Below are positions 1 to 9,779 of a stretch of DNA of 64,000 nucleotides, piece by piece. A program made the translations under genes and the position numbers. A model generated the notes under the pieces. It searched no databases, was not told where the DNA came from, and worked only from the letters and a program-made list of their open reading frames with translations. This DNA is from Solibacillus sp. FSL W7-1464 (lineage in GTDB: Bacteria > Bacillota > Bacilli > Bacillales_A > Planococcaceae), in the NCBI RefSeq assembly GCF_038004425.1, contig NZ_JBBORC010000001.1:2953001-3017000 (forward strand). The letters run 5' to 3'. How positions within the stretch are numbered: position 1 is the first letter of the stretch; each line of letters begins with the position of its first letter.

Positions 1-393
1 TTAGCTGATCATGTGATGGAAGACTTAGATCCTGATTTCAGTAAGAAAGTTAAAAAAGGAGATATCATTGTCGCGGGAGAAAATTTTGGGTGTGGATCAT
101 CTCGTGAACAAGCACCACTCGCACTAAAAACCGCAGGAATATCTTTAATTATCGCTAATTCATTTGCCCGAATCTTTTTCAGAAATGCAATAAATATCGG
201 GCTTCCTATAATAGAAGTAAAAGATTATAACATTCAAACAGGTGACATGGTGGCTGCAGATTTGATTGATGGGGTAATCAAAGTTAATGGTCAAACGTTT
301 GTAGGGACAAAAATGCCACAAGTCATGGTCGATATTTTAAATGACGATGGACTAGTAACTTATTTAAAAAAACATAAAGCATATCATTTATAG
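1..393 (+). CDS. leuD: LeuD-like 3-isopropylmalate dehydratase small subunit (5' end outside window)
   Basis: This is the swivel-domain subunit of an aconitase-superfamily hydro-lyase; LeuD pairs with LeuC to isomerise isopropylmalate in leucine synthesis. The frame is open from base 1 (reading [10 protein letters not shown]), so the true start lies upstream. The diagnostic small-subunit loop [10 protein letters not shown] is near the start of the visible part, followed by [18 protein letters not shown]. The protein ends after about 130 visible residues, which fits the short, archaeal-type LeuD/DmdB form (about 160-165 residues) better than the ~200-residue enterobacterial form. No leuABC gene is visible; the next gene is a deaminase that starts directly at this stop codon. 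A related hydratase, such as a homoaconitase or dimethylmaleate hydratase subunit, is possible, so family is firm and substrate is not. Confidence 0.75.
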   Translation, partial: LADHVMEDLDPDFSKKVKKGDIIVAGENFGCGSSREQAPLALKTAGISLIIANSFARIFFRNAINIGLPIIEVKDYNIQTGDMVAADLIDGVIKVNGQTFVGTKMPQVMVDILNDDGLVTYLKKHKAYHL

Positions 394-813
394 ATGATGG
401 ATGAGAAAAAGTATATTGACAGACTACAACAGCTTTTAACCGATGCAATCAAGCAAAATGGAAAGCCATTTGCCGCCCTTATTGTTATTAATGATGAAAT
501 CGTGGCCGAAGCCATTAATGAAACCCACCTCACTAAAGACCCTACTGCTCATGCAGAATTATTGGCAATACAACGAGGTTATAAACATTTAACAAAAGAT
601 CAATTACCACATGCCATCCTTTATGCTAGTGGTGAACCATGCCAAATGTGTGTCACCGCCGCACAGTATGCTGGCATCTCTAGAATTGTTTATTATTATA
701 ATATTGAAGAACTCAAAACCGTTTATCCATACGAATCAACTATTTGTTCGTTGGAAATTTCCAAACAAAAACCCAATAAATTATTGAAACACATTCAAAA
801 ATCAAGTTTATAG
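394..813 (+). CDS. nucleoside/guanine deaminase-family protein (CDA fold)
   Basis: This is a zinc-dependent deaminase of the cytidine/deoxycytidylate deaminase superfamily, 139 aa. The zinc and catalytic motif HAE is at residues 53-55 and the PCxxC zinc site (PCQMC) at 82-86; the fold continues with a GISRIVYYY strand. The order HAE then PCxxC with a short domain resembles TadA and guanine deaminase (GuaD) proteins. The tRNA-specific features of TadA are not evident, and a base or nucleoside deaminase is more likely. The ATG follows the preceding TAG with no gap, and ATG 397 is an alternative start; no good ribosome site is seen, so translational coupling to the LeuD-like gene is likely. The substrate cannot be told from sequence alone. 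Confidence 0.75.
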   Translation: MMDEKKYIDRLQQLLTDAIKQNGKPFAALIVINDEIVAEAINETHLTKDPTAHAELLAIQRGYKHLTKDQLPHAILYASGEPCQMCVTAAQYAGISRIVYYYNIEELKTVYPYESTICSLEISKQKPNKLLKHIQKSSL

Positions 814-833
814 CCGATGATATTAAAATTGTA

Positions 834-876
834 ACTGCATCCCAAAATTAGAGTCCAACTAATTTTGGGATGCAGT
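834..876 (+). terminator. 17-bp stem terminator after the deaminase gene
   Basis: Arms 834-850 and 860-876 pair perfectly over 17 bp (actgcatcccaaaatta and its complement) around a 9-nt loop. The T-tract after it is short (ttt then ctataaatt), so termination on the plus strand may be partial. Confidence 0.75.
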
Positions 877-910
877 TTCTATAAATTGATATTCAATTTT
901 ATAGGGTTAT

Positions 911-957
911 AAAAAAATATAAGGCACCTCCTATTCGCTAGAACAGAAAGTACCTTA
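911..957 (-). terminator. terminator of the gltBD operon
   Basis: On the minus strand TAAGGTAC (950-957) pairs with GTGCCTTA (920-927), including one G-U pair, and is followed by TATTTTTTT (911-919). It lies about 60 bp beyond the gltD stop. Confidence 0.7.
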
Positions 958-1015
958 TTTCCGTCACTATTTAGTCGATTAGTGGCTCTTGATATTAGAA
1001 ATAAATATTTATTAT

Positions 1016-2503
1016 TTAATATTTATCTCCCACCAATACTTCGCTTAAATAATAATGAACACTTGCAGCTACCCCACGTCCTTCTTTGATTGCCCACACA
1101 ACAAGGCTTTGGCCCCGGCGTGCGTCACCAGCAGCAAAAACGCCCGGAATACTTGTTTCGTAGTCTTTAACCGATGCACGGATGCGGTTATTCGTTAATT
1201 CCACTCCGAAATGTTCAGGTGTTTCTTTTTCAGCACCTTCAAAGCCGATTGCGACAAATACGTGCTGTGCCGGCCATACTTTCTCAGTACCAGGCAACTC
1301 TTTAAAGTAATGGAAGCCATCCTCGCCTAGAATTTTTTCCATTTGAATTGTGTGAAGTGCTTTTACATTACCAATGCTGTCTTTTTCTATTCTTGTAGTC
1401 TGAATGCAATACTCCCGCGGATCACGGCCAAATTTCGCATCAGCCTCGGCATAAGCATAATCCATTGTGTAAATGTTCGGATCTTTCGGCCACATCGTTT
1501 CATCTGTACGAGTAGTAGCCTGTTGTGGATGTTTACCGAATTGGTATACTGAACGGCATTTCTGACGGAGAGCTGTTGCTACACAGTCAGCCCCTGTATC
1601 ACCACCACCAATTACAATGACATCTTTCCCTTCAACATTTAACGCCTGATTATCCGCAAAATCAGAATCTAGCAAGCTTTTTGTAACATCCGTTAAATAG
1701 TCCATTGCTAAATGAATATTGCCTGCATCGCTTCCTTCTAAATGAAGAACTCGTTGTTTTTGTGCTCCCGTACATAAAATGACAGCATCGAAATCGGCTT
1801 GTAATTGCTCCTTCGTGATATCTTTACCGATTTCTGTGTTCGCAACGAAATCGATTCCTTCTACAGATAATAAATGGACACGACGTTCTATCACATCTTT
1901 TTCGAGCTTCATATTCGGGATGCCGTACATTAATAATCCGCCAAATCGGTCAGAACGTTCGAACACCGTTACCGAATGGCCAAGCTGGTTCAGTTGATCT
2001 GCTGCTGCCAAACCTGCAGGACCTGAGCCGACAATCGCCACTTTAAAGCCAGTTCGGGATGCCGGGATTCGCGGTGTGATCCAGCCATTTTCAAACCCTT
2101 TATCAATGATTGTACGTTCGATCGATTTAATTGCGACAGCCGGATCCGTAATGGCAAGTGTACATGACCCTTCACACGGGGCAGGACAGACACGTCCGGT
2201 AAATTCAGGAAAATTATTCGTCATATGCAAACGTTCCAACGCTTCCTGCCAATGCCCTTTATAGACTAAGTCATTCCATTCAGGGATGACATTTTGAATC
2301 GGACATCCTGCTGCAGTACCACGAATTTCAATCCCCATATGGCAAAACGGTGTTCCACAATCCATACAGCGCGCACCTTGTGTCTGTAATTTTTCATCAG
2401 ATAGCCTGCTTGTATATTCACCCCAATTTGAAAGACGCTCTAGTGGTCGTTGCTCCTGAACTTTCTCTCGTTTAAATTCCATAAAACCCGTTGCTTTTCC
2501 CAT
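1016..2503 (-). CDS. gltD: glutamate synthase (NADPH) small subunit
   Basis: The beta subunit of GOGAT (495 aa) supplies electrons from NADPH through FAD and Fe-S clusters to the large subunit, which makes two glutamates from 2-oxoglutarate and glutamine. The N-terminal part has the two cysteine groups expected for 4Fe-4S clusters ([12 protein letters not shown]...GCPIQN and CPAPCEGSC). An FAD-binding [10 protein letters not shown] motif sits near residue 158, an NADP-binding GGGDTGADC near residue 300, and a C-terminal [16 protein letters not shown] flavin motif. The ATG at 2503 has a GAGGGGG ribosome site about 9 bases upstream. It begins 15 bp after gltB ends, so the two are co-transcribed from the gltB promoter, with a terminator at 911-957. 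In B. subtilis nomenclature this subunit is called GltB. Confidence 0.96.
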   Translation of the reverse strand: MGKATGFMEFKREKVQEQRPLERLSNWGEYTSRLSDEKLQTQGARCMDCGTPFCHMGIEIRGTAAGCPIQNVIPEWNDLVYKGHWQEALERLHMTNNFPEFTGRVCPAPCEGSCTLAITDPAVAIKSIERTIIDKGFENGWITPRIPASRTGFKVAIVGSGPAGLAAADQLNQLGHSVTVFERSDRFGGLLMYGIPNMKLEKDVIERRVHLLSVEGIDFVANTEIGKDITKEQLQADFDAVILCTGAQKQRVLHLEGSDAGNIHLAMDYLTDVTKSLLDSDFADNQALNVEGKDVIVIGGGDTGADCVATALRQKCRSVYQFGKHPQQATTRTDETMWPKDPNIYTMDYAYAEADAKFGRDPREYCIQTTRIEKDSIGNVKALHTIQMEKILGEDGFHYFKELPGTEKVWPAQHVFVAIGFEGAEKETPEHFGVELTNNRIRASVKDYETSIPGVFAAGDARRGQSLVVWAIKEGRGVAASVHYYLSEVLVGDKY

Positions 2504-2518
2504 GCTAGAAACCCCCTC

Positions 2519-5500
2519 TTATTTTGTGCTCACAAGCTTCTTCTGACTAGTCGTCACTTCCGTAAATGCCTGCATTGCTGCATCGTCCTTTGTAGAACCG
2601 GTTGCAGTGTAGTGGTTGATTTTATCTACCATTATTTTATAATCCGTTGGCACAACTTTTACGAACTTCGGAACGAACTGCTCCCACTTCGCTAACACAT
2701 CCAATGCGTATGAACTATCTGTTTCCTCCAAATGCTGAATAATTAATTGGCGAACAGATTCAATCTCCGCTTTGTCTGTCATTTTCTCAAAATGGATCAT
2801 TTCCATATTGCATTGTGCTTTGAATTTCTCCTCATCACTCGGCAGAATATATCCGATTCCGCCGGACATTCCGGCACCGAAGTTTTGACCTACATCCCCT
2901 AATATAACGATTTTCCCGCCCGTCATATACTCACAGCCGTGATCTCCAATTCCTTCAACAACAATTTCAGCACCTGAATTACGAACACCGAATCGATGTC
3001 CCGCACGCCCGTTGATAAAGGCTTTACCGCTCGTTGCCCCGTATAAACAAACATTTCCGGCGATGACGTTTTTCTCCTGTTCACCTTGAATCGGTGCAAT
3101 GGCCGACACTTTTCCTCCTGACAAACCTTTGCCGAAGTAGTCATTAACATCCCCGACTACGCGCATTGACATTCCTCTCGGGATAAATGCCCCGAAGCTT
3201 TGACCAGCATGGCCTGTAAACGTTAAGTTGATTGTGTTGTCAGGTAAGCCTGCTTCGCCGTATTTACGGGAAATTTCACTGCCGACAATTGTTCCAATGA
3301 CACGGTCTGTATTTTTAATCGGATAGCTTAATTCGATACGTTCATTGCCTTCAATTGCCTTTGAAACATGCGGCAATAACTCGCGTAAATCAAAACTTTC
3401 CTCTATATTATGGTTTTGCTGATGCTGCTTCGTGCGTGTTCCTTGGATTTGATGAAGCAGTGCCGTTAAATCAAGCTGGCTTGCTTTCCAATGTTTTGCC
3501 GTACGATCTGAAATTTGCAGTACATCTGTACGACCGACCATCTCTTCTACTGTACGGAATCCTAAAATACTCATATATTCACGCATTTCTTCTGCAACAA
3601 AACGCATATAATTGACAACATGATCAGCTGATCCCATAAATTTAGCACGGAGTTCCGGATTTTGTGTTGCTACACCTACCGGACAAGTATCCAAATGACA
3701 GGCACGCATCATGACACAGCCTAAAACGATTAACGGTGCTGTCGCAAAACCAAATTCCTCTGCTCCTAAAAGTGCAGCCATTACGACATCTTTCCCAGTC
3801 ATGAGCTTGCCGTCCGTTTCCAGTGTCACTCGGTCGCGCAATCCGTTGAGCATCAATGTCTGATGCGCTTCAGCTAAACCAAGCTCCCACGGTAAACCAG
3901 TATGCTTAATCGATGTTTTCGGCGATGCCCCTGTACCGCCGTCATAGCCCGAAATGACGATGACATCTGCTGCACCTTTAGCAACACCTGCAGCAATTGT
4001 CCCAACCCCTGCTTTTGCTACGAGTTTTACAGAAATTCTTGCGTGACGGTTTGCGTTTTTCAAATCGTGAATTAACTGTGCCATATCCTCGATCGAGTAA
4101 ATATCGTGATGCGGCGGCGGTGAAATTAACCCTACCCCAGGAGTAGAACCGCGTACATCCGCTACCCATGGATATACTTTATTGCCTGGCAGTTGACCGC
4201 CTTCCCCCGGTTTCGCTCCTTGCGCCATTTTAATTTGCAGCTCATCGGCATTTACTAAATAATGCGATTTCACTCCAAAACGACCTGAAGCAATTTGTTT
4301 AATTGCACTGCGTTTGTTGTCACCATTTGGTTCGATTGTAAAACGGGCCGGATCTTCCCCACCCTCACCAGAATTCGAGCGTGCGCCTAGACGGTTCATC
4401 GCTACCGCTAACGTTTCGTGCGCTTCTTTCGATAACGAACCAAACGACATAGCCCCTGATTTGAAACGTTTCACGATGGAATCCACTGACTCGATTTCTT
4501 CCATTGGGATTCGGCGGTCATTCTTTTTAAAGTCGAATAAATTACGTAAAAACCCGATTCGCTCCTCATTGGCCATTTCCGCATACATCCGGTATAAACC
4601 AAAATCATTTTTACGTGTAGCCCACTGGAGTGTATGAATTGTTTTCGGATTGAACGCATGATGCTCTCCGTCTGCACGCCATTGGAAATCTGAACCTGAT
4701 TGCAGTTGTGCTGACATCGATCGCATTGCTTCCTCATGGCGTCGTCTTGCTTCTTCACCGATTGTCTTTAAGTCTATTCCGTCAATTTGCGAAGCCGTAC
4801 CTGTAAAGTATTCGTCAATCACTTCTTTTGAAATTCCGACTGCCTCGAACACTTGGGCACCGCGATAAGATTGGACGGTTGAAATCCCCATCTTCGACAT
4901 CACTTTTACGACACCGTCTGCTGCACCTTTCCGGAATTTTTGAACCGCTTTTTCAAATGGTACAGATAAATGACCATTTTCAATTGCCTCATGAATTGTT
5001 GCATATGCTAAGTACGGGTGAATGGCATCAACGCCAAAACCGATGAGTGCAACAAAATGATGTACTTCCCGAACTTCCGCGCTGTTAACGATAATGCTCG
5101 CCTTCGTACGCAAGCCGATTCGTACTAAATATTGATGGATTGTACTTGCTGCCAGAAGAACAGGCATCGTTAACTGCTTAGCATCATCCATATAGTCCGA
5201 CAGCACAATAATTGTCTTGCCGCCAAAGATAGCCGCTTCTGCTTCTGTTTTGATTCGGTTAAGTTCGCTTTCTAAATTTTCCGTAAATTTCAGCGAGATT
5301 TCCGCTACTCCAAAATGTTCTTCGTTATTATTTATAATTTGCTCGTATTCTGCAGTCGTTAATACCGGCGTTTTCAGCAGGAGGCGACGTGCATTTTGCG
5401 CATTCGGCTGTAATAAATCACCTTCCGCTCCAAGCAATGTCATTGTCGATGTTACGACATGTTCACGAATGGAATCAATCGGCGGGTTTGTCACTTGTGC

Positions 5501-7039
5501 AAATAGCTGCTTAAAGTAATTAAATAAGGATTGCGGTCTATCTGACAGAACAGCTAATGGTGTATCATTCCCCATCGAACCAAGCGGATCTTTCCCTTCA
5601 TTTGCAAGAGGTACAATATATTTTTGTACATCCTCAAATGTGTAGCCGTGAATTTTCTGGCGTAATGTCAGATCATTTATTTCAGGTAACTGCTCATCCT
5701 TCACTTCAAGCTTGATCATATTTTCTTCCAGCCATGCTGCATAAGGTTTTTCTGCCGCGGCTTCGGATTTCAGCTCGTCATCCGAAATGATTTTTCCTTG
5801 TTCCAGATCAATTAACAGCATGCGACTTGGGCTTAATCGGTCTTTATAAAGAATGTCTTCCTCAGCGTAATCAACAACCCCAGTTTCAGATGAGAAAATA
5901 ACATGATCGTCTTTCGTCACATACAGTCTTCCTGGTCGCAAGCCGTTACGGTCCAAAATTGCTCCGATCTGTTTGCCGTCCGTGAAGCAAATTGCAGTCG
6001 GTCCATCCCATGGCTCCATTAAGCTGGCATGATATTGATAAAACGCTTTGCGATCTTCATCAATGCGCGGATTTTCTGTCCATGGCTCCGGAATCATCAT
6101 CATCGCTGTCTCTGCAGGTGAACGTCCAGCTAATACGAAAAATTCAAAGGCATTATCAAGCATCGAAGAATCCGAACCTGTCGTATCAATAATCGGCAAT
6201 AGCTTTTCAAGGTCATCCCCAAACGCTTCAGATACGAACTGCTGCTCACGTGCACGCATCCAGTTTATATTGCCGCGTAATGTGTTTATCTCCCCATTAT
6301 GGATAATATAGCGGTTCGGATGGGCCCGTTTCCAAGATGGAAATGTATTCGTTGAGTAACGTGAATGCACAAGTGCCAATGCGGATACAAAGCTTTCATC
6401 CTGCAGATCCACATAAAATTCACTTACTTCTTCTGGTGAAAGCAAACCTTTAAAAACAATCGTCTGACTTGAAAGACTTGGTATATACAGTTCGAATTGT
6501 TGCTCCGTTGCCCAATGTTCAAGCTGTTTGCGGATGACATATAATTTCCGTTCGAATGCCTTATTGTCGTTTTCGTTTGACCGAATAAATACTTGGCGAA
6601 CAACCGGTGCAGTCGATTTAGCAATCTCACTTAAATTTTCTTTATTTGTCGGAGCAGTTCTCCAGCCGATTAGTTGCTGATTTTCCTGTTCAATTAATTC
6701 GTTCATCTTTTGTTCAATTTTTAGGCGTTCGTCTTCATTTTCTGTAAAGAAAACCTGACCGACACCATATTCACCCATTTCAGGTAAATTAAGTTCCGTA
6801 CAGTTTTGTTGAAAGAACGCATGTGGGATTTGAACTAACAGCCCTGCCCCATCACCTGTCTTGCCGTCCCCGCCGCGTCCTGCACGGTGTTCTAAGCGAC
6901 ATAACATTTCCAATCCTTTTTTTACAATCTGATGTGAAGGTATTCCTTTTATATTTGCATACATGCCGATACCGCATGCGTCATGTTCAAATTCAGGATT
7001 ATATAACCCTTGTGCTTCTGGTAACTGATGAAAACTCAT
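2519..7039 (-). CDS. gltB: glutamate synthase large subunit
   Basis: The alpha subunit of GOGAT is about 1506 aa. Domains in order: a class II glutamine amidotransferase whose catalytic Cys follows a short propeptide (FEHDACGIGMYA, cysteine about residue 22); a central domain; the FMN/Fe-S synthase domain with GEGGEDPARF, PGEGGQLPG and the cluster motif CVMMRACHLDTCPVGVATQ; and the C-terminal beta-helix GXGXG domain. Ammonia is released from glutamine in the first domain and channelled to 2-oxoglutarate in the synthase domain. I start at ATG 7039 and not ATG 7045 because the GAGGGGG ribosome site is about 9 bases from 7039 but only 2-3 from 7045; the resulting MSFHQLPEAQGLY also matches the family N-terminus. 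It is divergent from gltC, with the regulatory region between them. Confidence 0.96.
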   Translation of the reverse strand: MSFHQLPEAQGLYNPEFEHDACGIGMYANIKGIPSHQIVKKGLEMLCRLEHRAGRGGDGKTGDGAGLLVQIPHAFFQQNCTELNLPEMGEYGVGQVFFTENEDERLKIEQKMNELIEQENQQLIGWRTAPTNKENLSEIAKSTAPVVRQVFIRSNENDNKAFERKLYVIRKQLEHWATEQQFELYIPSLSSQTIVFKGLLSPEEVSEFYVDLQDESFVSALALVHSRYSTNTFPSWKRAHPNRYIIHNGEINTLRGNINWMRAREQQFVSEAFGDDLEKLLPIIDTTGSDSSMLDNAFEFFVLAGRSPAETAMMMIPEPWTENPRIDEDRKAFYQYHASLMEPWDGPTAICFTDGKQIGAILDRNGLRPGRLYVTKDDHVIFSSETGVVDYAEEDILYKDRLSPSRMLLIDLEQGKIISDDELKSEAAAEKPYAAWLEENMIKLEVKDEQLPEINDLTLRQKIHGYTFEDVQKYIVPLANEGKDPLGSMGNDTPLAVLSDRPQSLFNYFKQLFAQVTNPPIDSIREHVVTSTMTLLGAEGDLLQPNAQNARRLLLKTPVLTTAEYEQIINNNEEHFGVAEISLKFTENLESELNRIKTEAEAAIFGGKTIIVLSDYMDDAKQLTMPVLLAASTIHQYLVRIGLRTKASIIVNSAEVREVHHFVALIGFGVDAIHPYLAYATIHEAIENGHLSVPFEKAVQKFRKGAADGVVKVMSKMGISTVQSYRGAQVFEAVGISKEVIDEYFTGTASQIDGIDLKTIGEEARRRHEEAMRSMSAQLQSGSDFQWRADGEHHAFNPKTIHTLQWATRKNDFGLYRMYAEMANEERIGFLRNLFDFKKNDRRIPMEEIESVDSIVKRFKSGAMSFGSLSKEAHETLAVAMNRLGARSNSGEGGEDPARFTIEPNGDNKRSAIKQIASGRFGVKSHYLVNADELQIKMAQGAKPGEGGQLPGNKVYPWVADVRGSTPGVGLISPPPHHDIYSIEDMAQLIHDLKNANRHARISVKLVAKAGVGTIAAGVAKGAADVIVISGYDGGTGASPKTSIKHTGLPWELGLAEAHQTLMLNGLRDRVTLETDGKLMTGKDVVMAALLGAEEFGFATAPLIVLGCVMMRACHLDTCPVGVATQNPELRAKFMGSADHVVNYMRFVAEEMREYMSILGFRTVEEMVGRTDVLQISDRTAKHWKASQLDLTALLHQIQGTRTKQHQQNHNIEESFDLRELLPHVSKAIEGNERIELSYPIKNTDRVIGTIVGSEISRKYGEAGLPDNTINLTFTGHAGQSFGAFIPRGMSMRVVGDVNDYFGKGLSGGKVSAIAPIQGEQEKNVIAGNVCLYGATSGKAFINGRAGHRFGVRNSGAEIVVEGIGDHGCEYMTGGKIVILGDVGQNFGAGMSGGIGYILPSDEEKFKAQCNMEMIHFEKMTDKAEIESVRQLIIQHLEETDSSYALDVLAKWEQFVPKFVKVVPTDYKIMVDKINHYTATGSTKDDAAMQAFTEVTTSQKKLVSTK

Positions 7040-7045
7040 ATTCAT

Positions 7046-7157
7046 TCCCCCTCATTCTTTCAATCCCTTATTTACATTTTAAAGTTTTCGAAATAATATA
7101 AACAATATATAGTTTGGATATAAACAATCTACTTTTTAGATGAATGGGGTGGGAATT
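7046..7157. promoter_or_regulatory. gltB-gltC divergent control region with an 11-bp direct repeat
   Basis: The sequence ATATAAACAAT occurs exactly twice, at 7096-7106 and 7118-7128, with starts 22 bp apart (two helical turns on one DNA face). LysR proteins such as GltC bind repeated half-sites in such divergent regions, so this is the obvious operator candidate. On the minus strand the copies read ATTGTTTATAT and supply TTGTTT hexamers usable as -35 elements for gltB. Exact promoter hexamers are not certain. Confidence 0.55.
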
Positions 7158-8060
7158 GTGGAATTAAGACAGTTACGTTACTTTGTAGAGGTGGCAGAAC
7201 GGGAGCATATTTCTGAAGCAGCGGAGCATTTACACGTTGCCCAGTCTGCAATCAGCAGACAAATTGCCAACTTGGAAGAAGAACTCGGCACACCGCTTTT
7301 TGAACGAATTGGGCGTAACGTAAAGTTGACACCGGTCGGGAAGATTTTTTTGGAACATTGTATTACCGCACTCAAGGGAATTGATTTTGCTGCAAAGCAG
7401 GTGGAAGAATATCTGGATCCGGCAAAAGGGACAATTAAAATAGGTTTCCCTACAAGTTTGGCAAGCTATGTATTGCCGACCGTCATTTCCGCGTTTAAAA
7501 AAGAATACCCGGACATTTCTTTCCATTTACGACAGGGCTCCTATAAGTATTTGATTGATGCGGTTAAAAATCGCGAGCTGAATTTAGCTTTGCTTGGGCC
7601 ATTACCACCAAAAGACGAAGCAATAAATACGACTGTACTGTTCAGTGAAAACATCCATGCTTTGTTGCCTGCAACACATCCACTAGCAAAAAAAGAGTCG
7701 ATTAACCTTGTCGATTTGCGTCATGACCAGTTTGTACTTTTTCCGGAAGGTTATATTTTAAATAAAGTGGCTGTTGATGCATGCCGCTCTGTTGGTTTTA
7801 TACCGAATATTACTACCGAGGGAGAAGATATGGATGCATTAAAAGGGCTTGTAGCGGCAGGTATCGGTGTGACACTTTTACCGGAAAGTTCACTCTACGA
7901 TTCAACACCGCGCATGACCGTCAAAGTGCCGATCGCCATTCCTAATATAAGACGCACAGTCGGCATCATTGCACCGACATCAAGAGATCTTGCCCCATCC
8001 GAAGAAGTATTCGTCAAATTTATATCTAATTTTTATTCTCGATTAACAAGGTTCCAATAA
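7158..8060 (+). CDS. gltC: LysR-family regulator of glutamate synthase
   Basis: GltC activates gltBD transcription in response to 2-oxoglutarate and glutamate status and represses itself. The protein is 300 aa, equal to the B. subtilis GltC length. The N-terminal winged helix-turn-helix reads MELRQLRYFVEVAE then HISEAAEHLHVAQSAISRQI (about residues 14-33), followed by a periplasmic-binding-like effector domain. I chose GTG 7158 over the longer frame from ATG 7140 because GGGGTGG lies just upstream of the GTG and the protein then begins MELRQLRYF as in the family; ATG 7140 has no ribosome site. It is transcribed divergently from gltB, and the strong terminator at 8101-8140 follows. Identity rests on family motifs plus position next to gltBD. 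Confidence 0.93.
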   Translation: MELRQLRYFVEVAEREHISEAAEHLHVAQSAISRQIANLEEELGTPLFERIGRNVKLTPVGKIFLEHCITALKGIDFAAKQVEEYLDPAKGTIKIGFPTSLASYVLPTVISAFKKEYPDISFHLRQGSYKYLIDAVKNRELNLALLGPLPPKDEAINTTVLFSENIHALLPATHPLAKKESINLVDLRHDQFVLFPEGYILNKVAVDACRSVGFIPNITTEGEDMDALKGLVAAGIGVTLLPESSLYDSTPRMTVKVPIAIPNIRRTVGIIAPTSRDLAPSEEVFVKFISNFYSRLTRFQ

Positions 8061-8100
8061 TAGACGTGGACAGAAATAAAGTACTGACGCACAGTAAAAA

Positions 8101-8145
8101 AACCCATTTTCTCCAGTATATTTAAGAGAGAAAATGGGTTTTTGA
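8101..8145. terminator. bidirectional terminator between gltC and metQ
   Basis: Arms aacccattttctc (8101-8113) and its complement (8128-8140) form a 13-bp stem with T-rich flanks on both strands (A-run before 8101, TTT after 8140). It ends gltC on plus and metNPQ on minus. Confidence 0.88.
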
Positions 8146-8150
8146 TTATT

Positions 8151-8957
8151 TTATTCGCCTGAGACTGGTACTACAGAGCCGCCCCACTCTTCAACGATAA
8201 AGTCTTGAACTTCTTTTGAGCGTAATGCTTCTACTAATGCTTTAATTTCTTTTGAATCTTCATCGCCAGATTTAACTGCAATAATGTTTACATATGGTGA
8301 TTCACTAGACTCGATTGCGATTGAATCTTCCAATGGGTTGATGCCGTTATCGATTGCGAAGTTTGAGTTGATCAATACCGCGTCACCTTCTTCATTTTCG
8401 TACATTTGCACTAATAATTCAGCTGCTGTGTCTGCATCGAACACAAAGTTTTTCGGATTTTCAACAATGTCTTTTGTTTCCGCTTTTGTTTTATCGATTC
8501 CTTCAGCTAACTTGATTAATCCCTCTGCTTCAAGTAATGAAAGCATACGTCCGTGGTCTGCTACTGAGTTGGAAAGTAAAATTGTTGCACCTTCAGGAAG
8601 TTCTTCTAAAGATGAATATTTTTTAGAGTAAACACCGATTGGCTCGATGTGAATACCGCCAGCATTTGCAAAGTCATAATCGAAATCCGCTTTTTGTGCT
8701 TCGAAGTATGGAATGTGCTGGAAGTAGTTTGCATCTAAATCACCGTTATTTAAATCCTGGTTTGGTAATACGTAATCTGTATAAGGTTCGATTTCCAGCT
8801 CGATACCTTGTTCCTCTAAAATTGGTTTAACTTTTTCAAGAATTACTGCGTGTGGTGTATTTGATGCACCAACTACTAATTTTTCATCTTCGCCGCCACA
8901 TGCTGCTAAAGCTAGTACTGAAGCTCCTAAAATAACGCTTGATAATAATTTCTTCAT
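8151..8957 (-). CDS. metQ: methionine ABC importer, substrate-binding lipoprotein
   Basis: MetQ (268 aa) captures L- or D-methionine at the outer face of the membrane and delivers it to MetP. The signal peptide ends in a lipobox LAAC (residues 17-20), so the mature protein is lipid-anchored. NlpA/MetQ family features follow: VVGASNTPHAVILEKVKP, then DYVLPNQDLNNGDLDANYFQHIPY, then LLSNSVADHGRMLSLLEAEGLI. It is the last gene of the metNPQ transcript, separated from metP by 153 bp containing a hairpin. Control is by the SAM riboswitch upstream of metN. The gene order and S-box match B. subtilis metNPQ. Confidence 0.93.
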   Translation of the reverse strand: MKKLLSSVILGASVLALAACGGEDEKLVVGASNTPHAVILEKVKPILEEQGIELEIEPYTDYVLPNQDLNNGDLDANYFQHIPYFEAQKADFDYDFANAGGIHIEPIGVYSKKYSSLEELPEGATILLSNSVADHGRMLSLLEAEGLIKLAEGIDKTKAETKDIVENPKNFVFDADTAAELLVQMYENEEGDAVLINSNFAIDNGINPLEDSIAIESSESPYVNIIAVKSGDEDSKEIKALVEALRSKEVQDFIVEEWGGSVVPVSGE

Positions 8958-9029
8958 CTGTTTTACCTACCCTTTTTTTAGTTTGTTCAGTTTATCGAAA
9001 CCTTTTTTATATTCTGATTATTTTTCTGA

Positions 9030-9060
9030 TGGACGCGCACTTTTTAAAAGTTTGCGTCCA
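9030..9060 (-). other. intercistronic hairpin between metP and metQ
   Basis: TGGACGC (9030-9036) pairs with GCGTCCA (9054-9060), with further inner pairing (ACTTT/AAAGT). No strong T-tract follows on the minus strand, so it may act in mRNA processing or stability or as a weak attenuator and not as a full terminator. Confidence 0.45.
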
Positions 9061-9110
9061 TATTGTTTCGATGCACCAATATTTATAATTACGGCCTAAA
9101 AAGCCACTAA

Positions 9111-9779
9111 CTATCGTTTGTCCACTCTTGCTGTAATGAAGTCCCCAATATACTGGATAATAAATACGACAACTAAAATTAAAACAGTTGCCATTAATGT
9201 CACATCTGTTCGGTTACGCTGGAAACCGTCAAGGAATGCCAGGTTACCTAAGCCGCCCGCACCGATAATGCCGGCCATTGCTGTATATCCTACTAAAGCG
9301 ACAGCTGTAACCGTAATACCTGAAATTAATGCTGGTAAGCTTTCCGGAATCAGCACTTTCCAAATAATAGTAGAAGTTTTCGCTCCCATTGATCGGGCCG
9401 CTTCAATGACACCTTTATCAATTTCTCTCAATGCTATTAATACCATGCGCGCATAAAACGGTGCTGCACCGATTATTAGCGCAGGCAATGCTGCATTTGC
9501 GCCACGGATTGTTCCAAGTAAAAACTTTGTGAACGGAATCAATAAAATGATCAGGACGATAAATGGAATCGACCGGAAAATATTTACGAATGATCCTGTT
9601 AAAAAGTGGACAATTTTATTTGCCCATAATTGATTGTCGCTCGTTAAAAATAAGACAATCCCAATCAGAAGTCCGAGTATAAATGTGATGACTGTCGCAA
9701 CAGCCGTCATATAAATTGTTTCATATGTTGCTTCGAGCATTTTACCCCAGTCGACGTTCGGAAATAATTGATTAAACAT
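9111..9779 (-). CDS. metP: methionine ABC importer permease
   Basis: MetP (MetI type) is the membrane channel of the methionine importer. The protein has 222 aa and about five membrane segments, starting MFNQLFPNVDWGKMLEATYETIYMT. The EAA loop that contacts the ATPase reads EAARSMGAKTSTIIWKVLIPES (about residues 136-157). I start at ATG 9779: GGAGGTGA lies 6 bases upstream, while the longer TTG 9785 start would be too close. The start overlaps the end of metN by 8 bp, so translation is probably coupled. The family is D/L-methionine uptake transporters; cytoplasmic membrane location. Confidence 0.92.
   Translation of the reverse strand: MFNQLFPNVDWGKMLEATYETIYMTAVATVITFILGLLIGIVLFLTSDNQLWANKIVHFLTGSFVNIFRSIPFIVLIILLIPFTKFLLGTIRGANAALPALIIGAAPFYARMVLIALREIDKGVIEAARSMGAKTSTIIWKVLIPESLPALISGITVTAVALVGYTAMAGIIGAGGLGNLAFLDGFQRNRTDVTLMATVLILVVVFIIQYIGDFITARVDKR

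Noticed and set aside
985-1000. Single TATTAGAA near gltD as a member of the repeat family
   Set aside because: Isolated, with no neighbouring motif at 19-21 bp; expected by chance in AT-rich DNA.
7140-7157. ATG 7140 as the start of gltC
   Set aside because: No ribosome site in front, while GTG 7158 has GGGGTGG and gives the family N-terminus MELRQLRYF.
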